NCBI RefSeq assembly: GCF_937616625.2 | Contig: NC_065574.1 | Coordinates: 5,826,001 to 5,890,000, forward strand | DNA from: Mercurialis annua | Lineage: Eukaryota > Streptophyta > Magnoliopsida > Malpighiales > Euphorbiaceae | Length of the DNA: 64,000 bases | Reading direction: 5' to 3' | Part shown: positions 44,298 to 56,564 of the stretch, one piece after another | Position numbering within the stretch: position 1 is the first letter of the stretch | Layout of the letters: every line of letters starts with the position of its first letter | Translations under genes and position numbers: made by a program | The notes under the pieces: model-generated | What the model saw: only the letters and a program-made list of their open reading frames with translations | What the model was told of the DNA's origin: nothing | The model's database searches: none

Positions 44298-46416
44298 ATT
44301 AATAATTAGTTGTATCTTCATTTTTCTTTTTGAATTTTAATGTTTTTTCCTCTACATGGGTCTTTTTTTCTTCTGTATGTGTATTAGTGAATTATTTCTT
44401 CTTGATTTTTACTTAAGATCTTAAAATTTTATATTCTAGATTGTACTTTGGCAGTACATTATTTGGAAATCATTTACAATATGAGATTTTCTCGCATTTG
44501 TTTGGAATATCAATTTATAAATTTAAACCCTATACAACTTGATTTTTGTTCTTTAAATTTGCTATAGGTCTATACTATATTTAATTATTGTAATTATTTA
44601 AATTAGTAATTATTGTGCCTATTTAACTAAATTAATTTTTAAATTTTATTTAATAGATCGTTTTTAAGTGGCACACTAGATAGCCAAAAAATGTTATGCT
44701 TTAATATATACTTTTTTAATTTAGAAGTTGCTGAAATTGACATTTTTACAGTCAATTTATCATTACTAACAACTTTTCTACTGTTAAAAAATTATAAACA
44801 ACAATGCTCATCAATCTCAATATTTCTGAATAAAACTAATAATATTATAATATATTTTAGTAATAGATGTTCATCAATCTCAATATTTCTGAATAAAACT
44901 AATAATATTATAATATATTTTAGTAATATCTTATAATATTATTGACTATGTGCACAAATAAGATCACAAATAGGATGTATATAAAACTTTATGGATAAAT
45001 AAATAGTAGCAAATTAAGGTGAGCTCTGTTAGAGTCAACACTTACAGGTGTTAGTTTTTAACTTCTTTTTTGTTGTCGAATACTAATAATATGGAATTGC
45101 ATGTGACTCCATTGGTTAGTGGGAACTATATAATGTGAGTGGAACAACCAGAAATCTACTAAAAATTCCATACTTTTGTTTCTTTTGCACCTCTCCTTGT
45201 CGGTCACAATTTTTTTTTTTTTTTGCTTAATCTCATAAAGGAAAAACTTCAAAAATATAAGGATGTAGCAAAATGTAATAGATTCAAGAAGGTTAAGTTT
45301 CTTTTAGAAGCTCCTAGGAAATACAGTAAAATAATTAAATAGATAATAGAATTATATTTAGATTTCAAACCCTATAAGTGAAGCCGACTAAGAAGAAAAG
45401 GAGGGAGAAGTATAAAATTTAGAATGAATGAGTGGAGATTGTATAGGAATTTGTAGTTAATAATTTATAACATTAAATTTATTTCTATATTAACTATTAT
45501 TTAAATTTATTAATTTTTTAGTTAATTCGATTTATAATCTATAAATCTAGTTTTTGATTAATTAATCCCTTATAACTATTTTAAAAAATTAATACATTTA
45601 ATCTAATAGATAAAAATATACTAGATGTTTACAAGAACTAATTCAAAAATTGTTTTGATAATGATAATAATTATCTATTTCATACTAATGTAAAAAATAA
45701 ATCGATAGTTGCATTAATAGAAAATATATTTAGATTCTTGACCGAAATAAAAATAAATAAGGAGTAGTGATGATATAAAAGTGAGCAATTTTTTTACATT
45801 TTCTCAATTTTCATTTCTCTATTATAATTTATTTTAGCTATTGTCACTCCAACTTCATTTTCATTATAATTTAGTAAAGTGATAGAAAGTTTGAATTTCA
45901 TTTGAATTGATATAAATTTAATATTGTGGTAAAATGCTTGCTTAACACTCATTATAAAAAGAGCACCATTGTATTATTAAATTTTGACAAAAACAGGCTG
46001 GAGTTGTGTTAGGATATTCTTGGTATAAAATAAAAATTGAATAATAATAAAAATACTTATAAATTAAAATTAATGAATAATGGTAAGAGAAGGACAAAAT
46101 TTGAAGGACAATGCATAAAAATTACCCTGCAAAAAAAAAGAAGCATATTCATTGAGTTGATGAGAAAGAAAAAGACGTTAGGAATAGTTATTTAGGCATG
46201 TGAATATGATCAATCATATTTGCAATCTCGTGAACTAATTGTCACACTCCCAATAAAATCATCACCTAAAGCATGATGCAATAATGCTTTCTTTTTCTTT
46301 TTCGTTATTTGATGCAATGTTTTATCATTCTACATATAAATATCTAATCACATAATTCCACTTTATTCATTTATTATTAAAAAATATACGACTTTTTAAC
46401 AAACTTTACAATTTAA
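44298..46416. other. AT-rich intergenic DNA
   Basis: No gene seen. Holds the 63-bp tandem duplication (44805-44930) listed separately. Confidence 0.4.
44805..44930 (+). repeat. 63-bp tandem duplication
   Basis: Two almost identical copies beginning TGCTCATCAATCTCAATATT and TGTTCATCAATCTCAATATT. It makes a short frame look longer than it would be by chance. Confidence 0.9.
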
Positions 46417-46514
46417 TTATACCTCAAATGGTATAAGCGCTGGCAGCAAACTGCTAGGTCGTGGGTTCGATTTCTCCTACAAGCGCTCCCCCCTTTCCAA
46501 TTATCAAAAAAAAA
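46417..46514 (+). mobile_element. tRNA-derived SINE, copy 2
   Basis: CCTCAAATGGTATAAGCGC (A box region), GTCGTGGGTTCGATTTC (good B box), CTACAAGCGCTCCCCC and a terminal AATTATC-poly(A). Best-preserved B box of the three copies. Target duplication not clear. Confidence 0.75.
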
Positions 46515-47502
46515 TATTTTTTTATTTTTATAATGTGTTATGTATTTATTTTTCATAATTTTATCTAATCTGGTTATCTGAAGCTAATCCGGTCATCTAA
46601 ATCAAATAATGCACACAAAATTTCTTCTAATTAGAAACATTAAGATCAGATGTATGAAAAGGAAAAGATCATGCATAAAATTGTACTATTAAAAATTAAA
46701 AAAATAATTTGGTTGAATTGAGTGACAAAGTACGTTAATGATGTAACTTTGAATTGTCAGGCGAGATAATAGAGACGAAGAGTATACTAAAAAGTTGCAG
46801 AATAAAGCTCCAAGTAAATTGGGGAAAGTAAATGAGGCTGTTAAAAGTAAAAATATGTATTGTACATGCAAAATAAAGATAAATAAAAACTGCATCCATT
46901 TCTGACTTTTCAGTAAATAATAGTACTAGAAAATATTTTAATGTAATATAATAAAATAATGGAGTCACGTGATGAGGTGGTTGCATGTTCATGGATGATA
47001 ATGGAGCTTCCGCTTCTTTGCCGACAACTCTTCACGCCCTTTGTTTGTGCGTTTTGACGTCATTCCTCATCACATTACCATAATCTTTCTATGTTTATTC
47101 ACAATTTGTACTAAATTACCAAATCTAATAAACTCATCATTTCCATAAACTTCTAAAAAGAGGTTTACTTATGATTATAAAAAGTATGATAAATAATTAA
47201 TCACTATATTTAAAGAGTATTTGGTGTACTACTAAATTTGTTAATAAAATTTAGGATTAATTTCAAAAATAATTTCAAATTTAGCATCATTTGCAATTAT
47301 AATATGAACTTTAAAATTCGACTATCAAATACATCAAATAATATTTTGACAAAAAAACAATGATACGGCCGTTGTAACTGTGCATTTTCTAGTGTCCATA
47401 TTTGCATTCTTTTATCGAAAAATTATTAAGTGTTTTGAATTGTAGAAAATTAATAGTTCGTATTTGACATTACTAATATTTAAATTTTATGTTGTAATTA
47501 TA
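46515..47502. other. AT-rich intergenic DNA, nothing recognised
   Basis: No coding or structured repeat signal beyond simple AT-rich composition. Confidence 0.4.
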
Positions 47503-47872
47503 AGCTTAATCACCAAAAATCCCCCCACCTTTTAGCTCCTTTTCAAGTGCATCCTGACGTTACAATTTTATCAACTGCCCCCTAATTCGCACCTTTGGGT
47601 TTCAATTCCACCCTCAAAATCAAATTGGATTTTTTTTCACTTGGCAAAAATTTATAAACCCTTATAGAGTACTCGTTTGATCTCTTTTCCACACAAAAAG
47701 TTAAAAATGGATAACTTATTTTAACTTTTTCCAAATGGAGAAGAAATCAATTTAACACTTGAGGGTCGAATTGAAAACCAAATGTGCGAATTAGGGTGCA
47801 ACTAACAAAATTGCAACGTCAGGGTGCATTTGAAAAGGGATTAAAAGGTGGGTTTTTTTTTGTGATTAAGCC
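47503..47872. mobile_element. Mutator-type MITE, 370 bp
   Basis: Ends AGCTTAATCACCAAAAA and TTTTTGTGATTAAGCC; inner CACCTTTTAGCTCCTTTTCA and its inverse, and CCTAATTCGCACCTTTGGG against GTGCGAATTAGGG. Flanks TAATTATA and TAATTATG match at 7 of 8. Same sequence family as 4555, 9571 and 27322. Confidence 0.85.
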
Positions 47873-48009
47873 TAATTATGAAACAAGCTAACTTTGTGAC
47901 TTAATTTACTTTTGATTAATTCCAGCAATATAAATAATAATAATAATAACAACTAATTCAAATGAAAATTTAACATAAAGTTTAAGTTATTAATAACACA
48001 TCACCTTAT

Positions 48010-48256
48010 GAAAAGCAAGAAATGGTCGGGTTTTTCGGGATGAAACAACGGATATCCATACTTTGGTTTTCAAAAGCATTTGCAAAGCGGTTAAATACCA
48101 TCGAGATCAGAAGCATGATTTCCCTTATTTTGGATATCCATACGTTTATCGCTCTATAGATTTTTTCTGTAATTTCTATTAGACGTTTTTTCTGTCTCTT
48201 TTGCCTTCCACTGCTTTGTGGTTGAGCTAATACACCGATCATTTATCAAAAAAAAA
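48010..48256 (+). mobile_element. Poly(A)-tailed retro-insertion, 247 bp
   Basis: Flanked by a perfect 15-bp duplication AACACATCACCTTAT (47995-48009 and 48257-48271), with an A-tract directly before the right copy. These are the hallmarks of LINE-driven insertion. The body (GAAAAGCAAGAAATGG... GATCATTTATC) has no tRNA-like boxes, so it is a 5'-truncated LINE or a retroposed transcript fragment. Confidence 0.82.
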
Positions 48257-48271
48257 AACACATCACCTTAT

Positions 48272-49442
48272 ATTACTATTCACAATAGTAAATTACGAAT
48301 CTTTCAACTTTTTTTATCAAGAACATAGCGAAAAGTCGCGTTTCTCAAATTACGAACGACGAGATTTCAACTTGTAAAGAATTATGGAAGAACTAGAAAA
48401 AGAAATCTAGAATTTGTTTTTTTTTTTAAAATATGTTCTTCTAATTCTTTGACCTCCATGTCGCTTCATATAAGAGTATCGAAAATATAACAATATAATT
48501 TTGAAGTATCAAATATATAATTGTGATATCGACGAATTATAACACAAATAGAATAAGTGTTTAGTAGCATTCTATGGAGATTCTGTATTCAATTCCTCCA
48601 TGCAATAAGTGATATTTTAGATAAAGATAAAATTCTAGCTTAAAGTATATTTTCAAAATCAATGAGCATTTTTGGATAGTTTATGAATTTTTCTAGAACT
48701 TGCTCATAGTGCAGAAATGAAGACGCATGTTAAGTAGTGTAGTCCTCACTACACATGAGTCACGAGGCCTTGCTTGAATTACAAGGAAAGAAATGTTATG
48801 GGCCAATTCAAAAGTATAAGATATGGAGATGGTCCTGTGCAGCAAATAGCTTTGAAACATGGCCATGTCTACCACTCACATCAACCCATCATCTTTTCTA
48901 TAAATCAAGGGACCACAACACAATTATGCTAAAAATTTGAGGCTGAGCCACTCCTTTCAATTTACTCATGCTCTGTTTTTGTCCAATTTGGGCCTAATCA
49001 TCAAAACCAGACTCTACTCAATGGGTCCATAACCAATGCACTTCAGAACATCACATGACCTCCCATCTTATTTTCAGAGATGCCCATTATTCCAATCCAA
49101 TAAAACTAAAAAAATTATTTTATTTAAATCCGATCTTAACCGATTTTATAAAAACAAGGGAAGTTTACGTATTTACCTCAAAAATAAAAATAATTCTACT
49201 TACGAATTGCAAACGCCTAACTAAATCATCTGTCAGGAATAAGTAAAGGGAGACCATAGAATTCTTAGTAAGGGAACTAATTCTAGATTGAGAAATGAAA
49301 CAACTTTCATATTTTACATCTATATTTCTCTATTCCTTAATGAAAATGATTAACCTGAGGTTTCTCAAGAACTAAAGATCAAAATTTGAGCATCTAAAAA
49401 ATGAAAGTTACATTCACCTGGGGCAGTGATAAGTGGCATCAA
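48272..49442. other. Intergenic DNA downstream of HPAT
   Basis: No gene recognised. The part nearest 49400 is presumably the HPAT 3'UTR on the minus strand. Confidence 0.4.
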
Positions 49443-52233
49443 CTATGTGTCCCAATTGGGAATGTTGGCAGTAGCTTCATTCACCATCTTTACAAGAGTC
49501 ACCTATACATATGTATGACCACCAAAACAAAACAAATTAACATCACAATTTCACATAGAATTAACTTGAATATTTCATTTGCACTCTATATTCCAACAAC
49601 TAAAATACAATCAGCATAAGAAGAGGTGACAAGTCGTGCACTAAACTGTGTTTTTACTAATATTTTTAACTTTTTAGGTATTTTTTGTAAAGAACTAGAA
49701 AAAATAGCCTATGTCTTTCGGCCAAGCAAGGAAAGCAAATTTTTTGCCCCCCTAAGTAAGAACCCTGGCTCTGCCACTGTATATGACTGATAAGAAAGCT
49801 TAAATTTTGTACACTAGAAAATAACACATAAATTTCACAACCATTTTCCAGTTGACATACTGTATCTTTTAAACAAGCAGGAAACAAAGGGAAAAGTAAT
49901 ATCTAGTCAACTTGATTCATACCACACTTTCAGGAACCCCTGGAGGGGGCAACGGGATATTCTTCGGGGGAGGTCCGCGTAGATGGGATCTCTTGTCAAA
50001 TCGCCACTCTCCGATTTTACCATATGTTAGCTCACCCTGGACATTAAGTATACCTCAACATGTTATAATACCAACAAAGATAAACTATGTTATAGATGTA
50101 GGTTTTTAAAAAAAAAAATTACAGAAAAAAACAATGAGTTTAATATAAAGGAATCAGAAGCTCAATAATTTTATAATTTTTTGGCATCTCTTCACTTCAT
50201 TTACCTTTAAATTGTAGTCACATCCATAAGTATAATGAATGATAAACTTTTTTCCAATTTCCAAATCCCAAGGGGGCTGCATTTAAACCATTGAAAATCT
50301 TATAATCTGCTTTACGAAATAAAACTCATGCCGCACCTAAAATTTCAACAGAACAGCCGAAAGTACATACTAAATTCAGCCTGAAAATCAAACCTGCAGC
50401 ATAAAGTCTTTCCGGAGAATGTGCTGAACGCCATGCAAAGCTGACGCTACAGCATATGCATACCTTAATTCACCAAGATGGAAGAAAAACAAAAAAACAA
50501 CATAAGTATATTAATACAACAACTGTTTTCTAATTTTCAATTTATAATCAAAATTTAGCATGTAGTTGATTGAAAGTCATTTCCTCATATTCTTACATTT
50601 CCAGCACCCAGCCAAATGTTTTATCAGTCTCTTGGTCATTTTTCATTTGCAGAGAAACATTCATCCATGTAGGCGCAATTTTCTCGAGCATTTCCTGAAT
50701 AGTTAAATGCCAACTGTGATTCATTTTCTTTTCTCCCAATAGAAACACGGGAAAAAATAGCAAAACTTAAACTAATACCCAAAAAGCACTTATACATATG
50801 TAAATAATGTATTCACTAATTAGAACCCATTACAGGGTCAAAACAGGAGATTTACCTTCTTGATAATGACAGGAGAATTGCCAATGGGATCAACATTTGT
50901 AACAGGGCCTTTCTCTGCCGGGTAATACTTCCTCACCGTCTCTTCATTCTCAGCAGGTTTAATGTAAAAAAATGGGAAAGCGGCTGGATACTCTCCATGT
51001 GCTAAATTCGGAAGAGGATTTACAAATACGTGATCAGGTTCTGCCATCAGTATATATCTGCATCAATTGCATGACAACATTCAAGTAGAGAGGAGGAGGT
51101 GATAATTGAATCAACTAACTTAGATGTGAAAAAAGCTCACTCTTCCTTAATTGTAGCCTTTTCCAGCCATTGCACAAAAGCCCAAGGTCTGTTTAAGACT
51201 ACATAACCCTGGATACAGATTTCAAACCCACATCACAAGAAGTATCATTAAGACGGATTCATATGACGAATAAACTGAAGTTCATATAGAAAATGCAGGA
51301 GAATTGAAACAGAAGAGAGCACTGTAGAGAAGTTACTCGTGATTGGTGATAATGGAGTCACTAAACAAGCAAGCCATTTAACCATACTTGAGTTTCAAAG
51401 CATATACGAAGAAATTGAAAGCTAAAATTAAGTTCCCACAAAAAAAACTAAAGATAACTTAAGCAAGCAATGTAAATAGTTAGTTTCTTGTTCCTCCACT
51501 CAGTAGCTAATTACAACACGCAAATGGTGAATAATTTGTATCATAATGAAATGAAAATGAACAATTTCATTAAAGATGAATCAAAGTACTTCCCAAGTTT
51601 CTTCAACTTGTTTCTAACTAGCTTCCTAACAAAAATGATTATATAAATCTCCGAGGTAATACCTGACTGTCCATTCTAAAGAATAGGATTACGACAGGGC
51701 TCAAACAAGAAAATCACGAGCAATTAGCTATCCTAATAAAACTATAGCATTTAGAAAAACAAGTAAGTCTGGTTAGGAACTCTCAGCCAACAAGGAAGGA
51801 AGTAGGGTCTTACCCTATCAAGGCCGGCTGGAAGAGGATCAACTACAAAAGTAGGAATCTCATCCATCAAATTGTCAGGTTTTCCCGAGTGCAAAATCCG
51901 TGTGAATCCCCCCATGTCCGAACCAGGAAGTTCCTTTTTCTGCTTATACCAGTAATACATGATGCGGCATTGCCATTTGCTGTAAGGAGCATCAGTAGCT
52001 GTTAAGGCAACATGAAATGGCATTTTGACATTTGTTGATTTCTTGGCATCTTCAGGCCTTTCAATAACAGGATCAATAAACACTTCACGATCTGAACCAA
52101 CATCCGTCCATTTTCCAACATATCTATTTTGCATCATCATGGTAACTAGATTATACGTGGCAAAGAAAAAGCCGAGAACCAATAAAACAAAAAGCAATGG
52201 TGAAGCACGCCCCATTGCCTTTCTCTCGATCAT
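49443..52233 (-). CDS. Hydroxyproline O-arabinosyltransferase (HPAT-like, GT95)
   Basis: Golgi type II membrane enzyme that transfers L-arabinofuranose to hydroxyproline of extensins and CLE signalling peptides. Eight exons joined in phase: 52233-51814, 51208-51141, 51057-50856, 50694-50597, 50463-50394, 50276-50205, 50036-49923, 49502-49443, giving 367 residues, the length of Arabidopsis HPATs. Short cytosolic N-terminus, signal anchor about 11-30 (PLLFVLLVLGFFFATYNLV), then family motifs in order: WQCRIMYYWYK, MGGFTRILHSGKPD, GYVVLNRPWAFVQWL, ILMAEPDHVFVNPLPNLA, KGPVTNVDPIGNSPV, FGWVLEMYAYA, HYTYGCDY and LTYGKIGEWRFDKR. The codon before this ATG is TTG, so the start is the ATG at 52233; the in-frame ATG seven codons on is an alternative. 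Appears intact and conserved. Confidence 0.92.
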
Positions 52234-53280
52234 CAATGACTGTCAAATAAAAATCCAATATCCTTTACAACTAGTACCAAATCAAAATCAAAATCCAGCA
52301 ACCTTATTACCACCTAGGATCTTCTAAAATTAACCAGACACCGTAATAAACTAAAAGTTCAAGACACTACATTTATCTGATACAAACTCGTAGTCAATTG
52401 AGGAGATAACAATGGATAAACTCCCCAATAAGTAACCTGCAAATCAATTAGAACCTACATCAAGAACATAATTATCAAGGATTAGACCATCAAAAGATAT
52501 AGACCGTTACACAGTGACTAGAAGCACACAAAAACAATGCCACCATAAACAATCATTGACAAAGTTTCCAACTTTTTAAAAATCTAACTGGTAGCACAGA
52601 TACAGAGAACAGAACTCGAACATGGCCACAGCGAAACAGTGTTATTTCAAAATAATTTATGATAAAAATGAAGTTTCATGTCCGAAAAGCAAGTTTCTGA
52701 CACGTTTTCGATTCGGGAAACATCAATTGAATGAGTTGTTCTGTACCCAAACAGAGAAAAGAAAACAAAAAATCACATCAAATTCATTCCATAAAATCTC
52801 TTAAATCATCCAATGAACAGTTCAATATATAATACAGCACAGCCATAAACACACGAGTTTTAAATACTATTTAAGCCAACCCATCAAATCTCAAGCTCTC
52901 AAGTTTGAGTAACAGTGATTAAAAAGTCAATGCTGATGATTCAGATGAATGCAACAAATTGACATGCACAAAAGAAAAACAAGCCGAACAATCTATCAAA
53001 ACTCCCATGCTTTGATGATTTCAAAAATAAATATGATGAGTGTGAGTTTAGAAGGAAATAGAAAACGTACCATCAAAATTTCGGATTCGTATAAGCTTTG
53101 TTTTGATCAACAAATTAAAATACAGATTCTAACAAGTCGGTTTCTTTTCTCTTCTTTTAAAAAGAAAATCTGTCTTTTTCTAATACAAAGTACAAACAAA
53201 CTCAGTAGCAATTCTTTTCTTTTTCTTTTCCGATGTGTGAATATAACAGTTTTTTTATATATATTTTTTCCGAATTAATT
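52234..53280 (-). promoter_or_regulatory. 5'UTR, likely leader intron and promoter of HPAT
   Basis: On the minus strand a donor GATG|GTACGT near 53071 and an acceptor TTTGACAG just before TCATTGATG (about 52243) suggest a leader intron of about 0.8 kb. The 53100-53260 segment is pyrimidine-rich on the plus strand and purine-rich on the transcript. Inference from consensus only. Confidence 0.4.
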
Positions 53281-54731
53281 TTTTTCTTTTTTTATAATTT
53301 AAAAGACTCCGCTTTTTTCTCTTTTTGGATAAAAAAAGACGTTTGTGAAAATAACTGAACACTCGACTTTAACAAAAAAACTGTTAAATAGTAAATAAAT
53401 TATACAAATTAATGTATAGTTCATGCGTATTTTTAAATTAATTTTGAAATGATTTTTCTGGATTATGTTTAGCTTTCATTAGAAGAAATTTATGTATTTC
53501 ATTTTAAAAAATTAGCTCAAATTATATTTTTATTATAAAATATAAAATAAAATAAAATAATTATAAAAAAAGTCAACTAAAATCTGAATTTTATAAACTT
53601 ATAAATATTATAATCTTCCATTTTTTTATTACTATATGACTGCATTTTTAGTTGTCTTGGCACATTTTCCAATTTTGTGAAGGTGCATTCATGTTTCTTA
53701 ATCAAGTTAATGAACTTTGGTCTTATAGAAATTGAAAATGCTTAGTATTAGTAAAAGAAGTGTTATTTCTGTAATTGTTGTTGAAAATGGAAGATTAGAT
53801 AAAGAAAAAGGAAATAAAGAACCTACAAAGGGGAAAATGTATAAATAAAAAAACAAATTCTGATTAACTATTAAGAAGAGGAAGCAAACAAAAAAGAAAG
53901 CAAATCAAGGCAAAATCGATTATATACACACAATATGTGTTTTTGTTAGAGCCACTATGAAAAATATTAACAATATAAAATATTTCATAGGACCTATTAT
54001 TTTTTTGTATTATGGTATATATGAGAGTTCTGAAGACATTTTTAGATTTTTAATATCCAAATTATTTTAATAGGATAAGTCTTTTACGTAAAATAAAATT
54101 TTAAACTTAAATTTTAAATAGTTGAATACGTGAATATAGTGCGACCTCACATAATTAAAGAGTTCATTTCCACTTAGAGTTCCTCTATTATACTTTAAAT
54201 GTTTTTTAGCAAAATAATATTGTATAATTTTAATCGTTTTGATAAATATGTTTTTTTTAAATAATTTAGATATTATGATCCGATTAATTTTATAATTAAA
54301 TCTAAATTTTAAAATTACAAATAAATTTTTAATTTCAATTATTAATTTTTTTTATATGTGTGGTTTGTTCGAAAATGGTATTTAGAAAACAACAAAGGGA
54401 GTAGTTGCATCTTTTTTTTACCATGGATGGTATTAAAACAAGGAAAAGTAAGCAAAATTAAATATAAATCAAGTTGTGTATTAAGACAGCTTTTCTTTTT
54501 CATCGTATACATTCAAACATATAAAAATAAAACCTTCAAATATAGAACAAATCTGAACAGCCATAATTGAAATTGAACAAAGCCGCCTCCCTCAATCAAT
54601 AGACATTTTTTTCTTTCAAATATATAGTCTTTGTTTATGTAACTCGTTACTTAAATTAATCTCTAATTGCGGACTACTACATGTGAATGTTGAATAGGTT
54701 TACAGAGATTTCATTATTATGATACTTTTTA
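53281..54731. other. Intergenic DNA, nothing recognised
   Basis: AT-rich spacer between HPAT and the NQR cluster; no gene or clear repeat. Confidence 0.4.
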
Positions 54732-55100
54732 GGTCAAATGTTGTAAAAAGGCCAAACTTTTTATAAAAGTTTCATAAAAGTCCTGACCTTTCAATTTTGT
54801 CGATTTTGGCCAAAAACAAATTATTTGGTTTCAGTTGTAGCCAATTCTCAATTTGATTTCAATTTGCCTATGTAACGCCTATGTGGCGCCTATGTGGCGC
54901 CTATGTGGCATATCAAATATTGAAAGGTCAAGACTTTTGTGAAACCAAATAATTTATTTTTGGCCAAAATCGACAAAATTGAAAGGTCAGGACTTTTGTG
55001 AAACCAAATAATCGGTTTTTGGCCAAAATCGACAAAATTGAAAGGTCAGGACTTTTGTGAAATTTTTGTGAAAGTTTTGACCTTTTTACAACATTTGGCC
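54732..55100. mobile_element. Mutator-type MITE, 369 bp, with internal duplications
   Basis: Ends GGTCAAATGTTGTAAAAAGG and CTTTTTACAACATTTGGCC; flanks TACTTTTTA and TACTTTTTT (8 of 9). The right arm repeats GGCCAAAATCGACAAAATTG plus AAAGGTCAGGACTTTTGTG twice in tandem. The centre has four GCCTATGTGGC-like 12-bp units. Confidence 0.88.
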
Positions 55101-56274
55101 TACTTTTTTATAAAGAGTGGAGCTATTTTAAGAAAAATAATTGATAGAGAGGGAGTATCTATTTTTATTTTTATAAAATTATCAATTTTTATTGATTAAA
55201 ACAAATAAAATCAGATTAAAAGAACATAATTTTGTTAATTTTTTTATTCATATTAATTTTTGAAATGGTTCCGATTAATATTACTCCGAAAGTGTAATGT
55301 TTAATATTAATATTTAATCAAACATCGAATCCGGACTTAGTTCGACAAACTAACAGTGAGCATCTATTATTTCATTCACTGAATTCCGGACTCGTTTTTA
55401 ACCGGCCGGTATTAAATATTAAAATTAAATTGAAAAATTGGTCTTTTTTCGAAAATTTAATTAAAATGGATTGATTGTGATATTATTAGATTCTTCATTC
55501 TTTAGAAATGAATTATAGAAGTATTTTCTTATAAATTTTTTTCTTTTATATTTTTTTATAATAGAAATAAGAAATATTTAGTTATTTACGTTGTTGGAAT
55601 TAGAAACCAACAAATATTTATTTCGCCTCTTGAACTTAATACAAAAGATCAAATAAGACCTAAATTCGCGATTTTGAAACAAACACCCTAAAATTTGTCA
55701 TTTTAGCTCATTTTACTCCTTAAAAGAGATGATAGAAAATGAATTAACATAAAATTATTGAAAAAGTTAGAGGAGAAGAGATAAGACGAGACATTTTATT
55801 AAATTTTAGAGTATTATTGTTTTAAGGTCATTAATTTATCTTATTTGATATTTTATGTCAAATTCACGAACAAAATGGTCTTTTATTCAATTCAAAACTA
55901 TAATATCAAACTCAAACGATATTTTTTTGTCAAAATGCATAATTTTATTGTTGAGAAAAACAACTAGAAAAAATTTCAATTCTATCTTAATATTTGGACA
56001 AAAATTACAATAAATCTTAATTGAATGCTGCTATGCTTTTGGCTACAAAGAGTCATATAACAAATGATGTAATACATTAAATTCATAAAAATTAAACTTA
56101 AATGGATATTAAATGGAGTAAAAATAATAAAGACGGAGAATCTAAAGAAAGTTATTTGATTGGTAAAATATTTAAATGAAAAATTTATAAGAAAGATATA
56201 AAAAACTTTTTTTATATACATCAGCAGAAAAATACATAAATTATTTTAATGTTGCCATTGAGATGAAAAATGAC
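55101..56274. other. Intergenic DNA with a degenerate inverted repeat
   Basis: Around 55620-55900 weak inverted similarity (AAGATCAAATAAGACC against GGTCATTAATTTATCTTATT) hints at another decayed MITE. No genes. Confidence 0.3.
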
Positions 56275-56462
56275 TTAAAAGGTGCAAAAATTCCCCTCAG
56301 TTTAACATTAAAATTTAATCATATGAGTTTAAATTTTAATTCTCAACACATTAGGGTCATTTTTGCTCTTTAGTGGCAATATGTGGATCCTAATTGAGAT
56401 TCAAAAAACATAAAGGGTCATGTGAAATTTTGGGTAAACATTAGGGTCGTTTTTATACCTTA
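56275..56462. mobile_element. Possible MITE in the promoter of NQR-A
   Basis: AAGGTGCAAAAATTCCCCTC at the left faces an inverted, degenerate partner (GGGTCGTTTTTATACCTT) at the right, ending 32 bp before the NQR-A TATA box. Target duplication not found. Tentative. Confidence 0.4.
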
Positions 56463-56493
56463 TCCCAATAAATCTATAATAATAATTTTTGTT

Positions 56494-56503
56494 TCTATAA
56501 ATA
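56494..56503 (+). promoter_or_regulatory. TATA box of NQR-A
   Basis: CTATAAATAA, about 70 bp before the ATG at 56565. Confidence 0.6.
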
Positions 56504-56564
56504 AAAATGAACCAATCGGACATACTCGCCCAGCACTCTTCAACGGCAGCAACCGGAGAGAACT

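Noticed and set aside
44691..44936. 81-codon frame
   Set aside because: Doubled by a 63-bp tandem duplication in AT-rich DNA; no protein-like composition.
48006..48242. 78-codon minus-strand frame
   Set aside because: Lies wholly within the retro-inserted segment on the strand opposite to its poly(A) tail.
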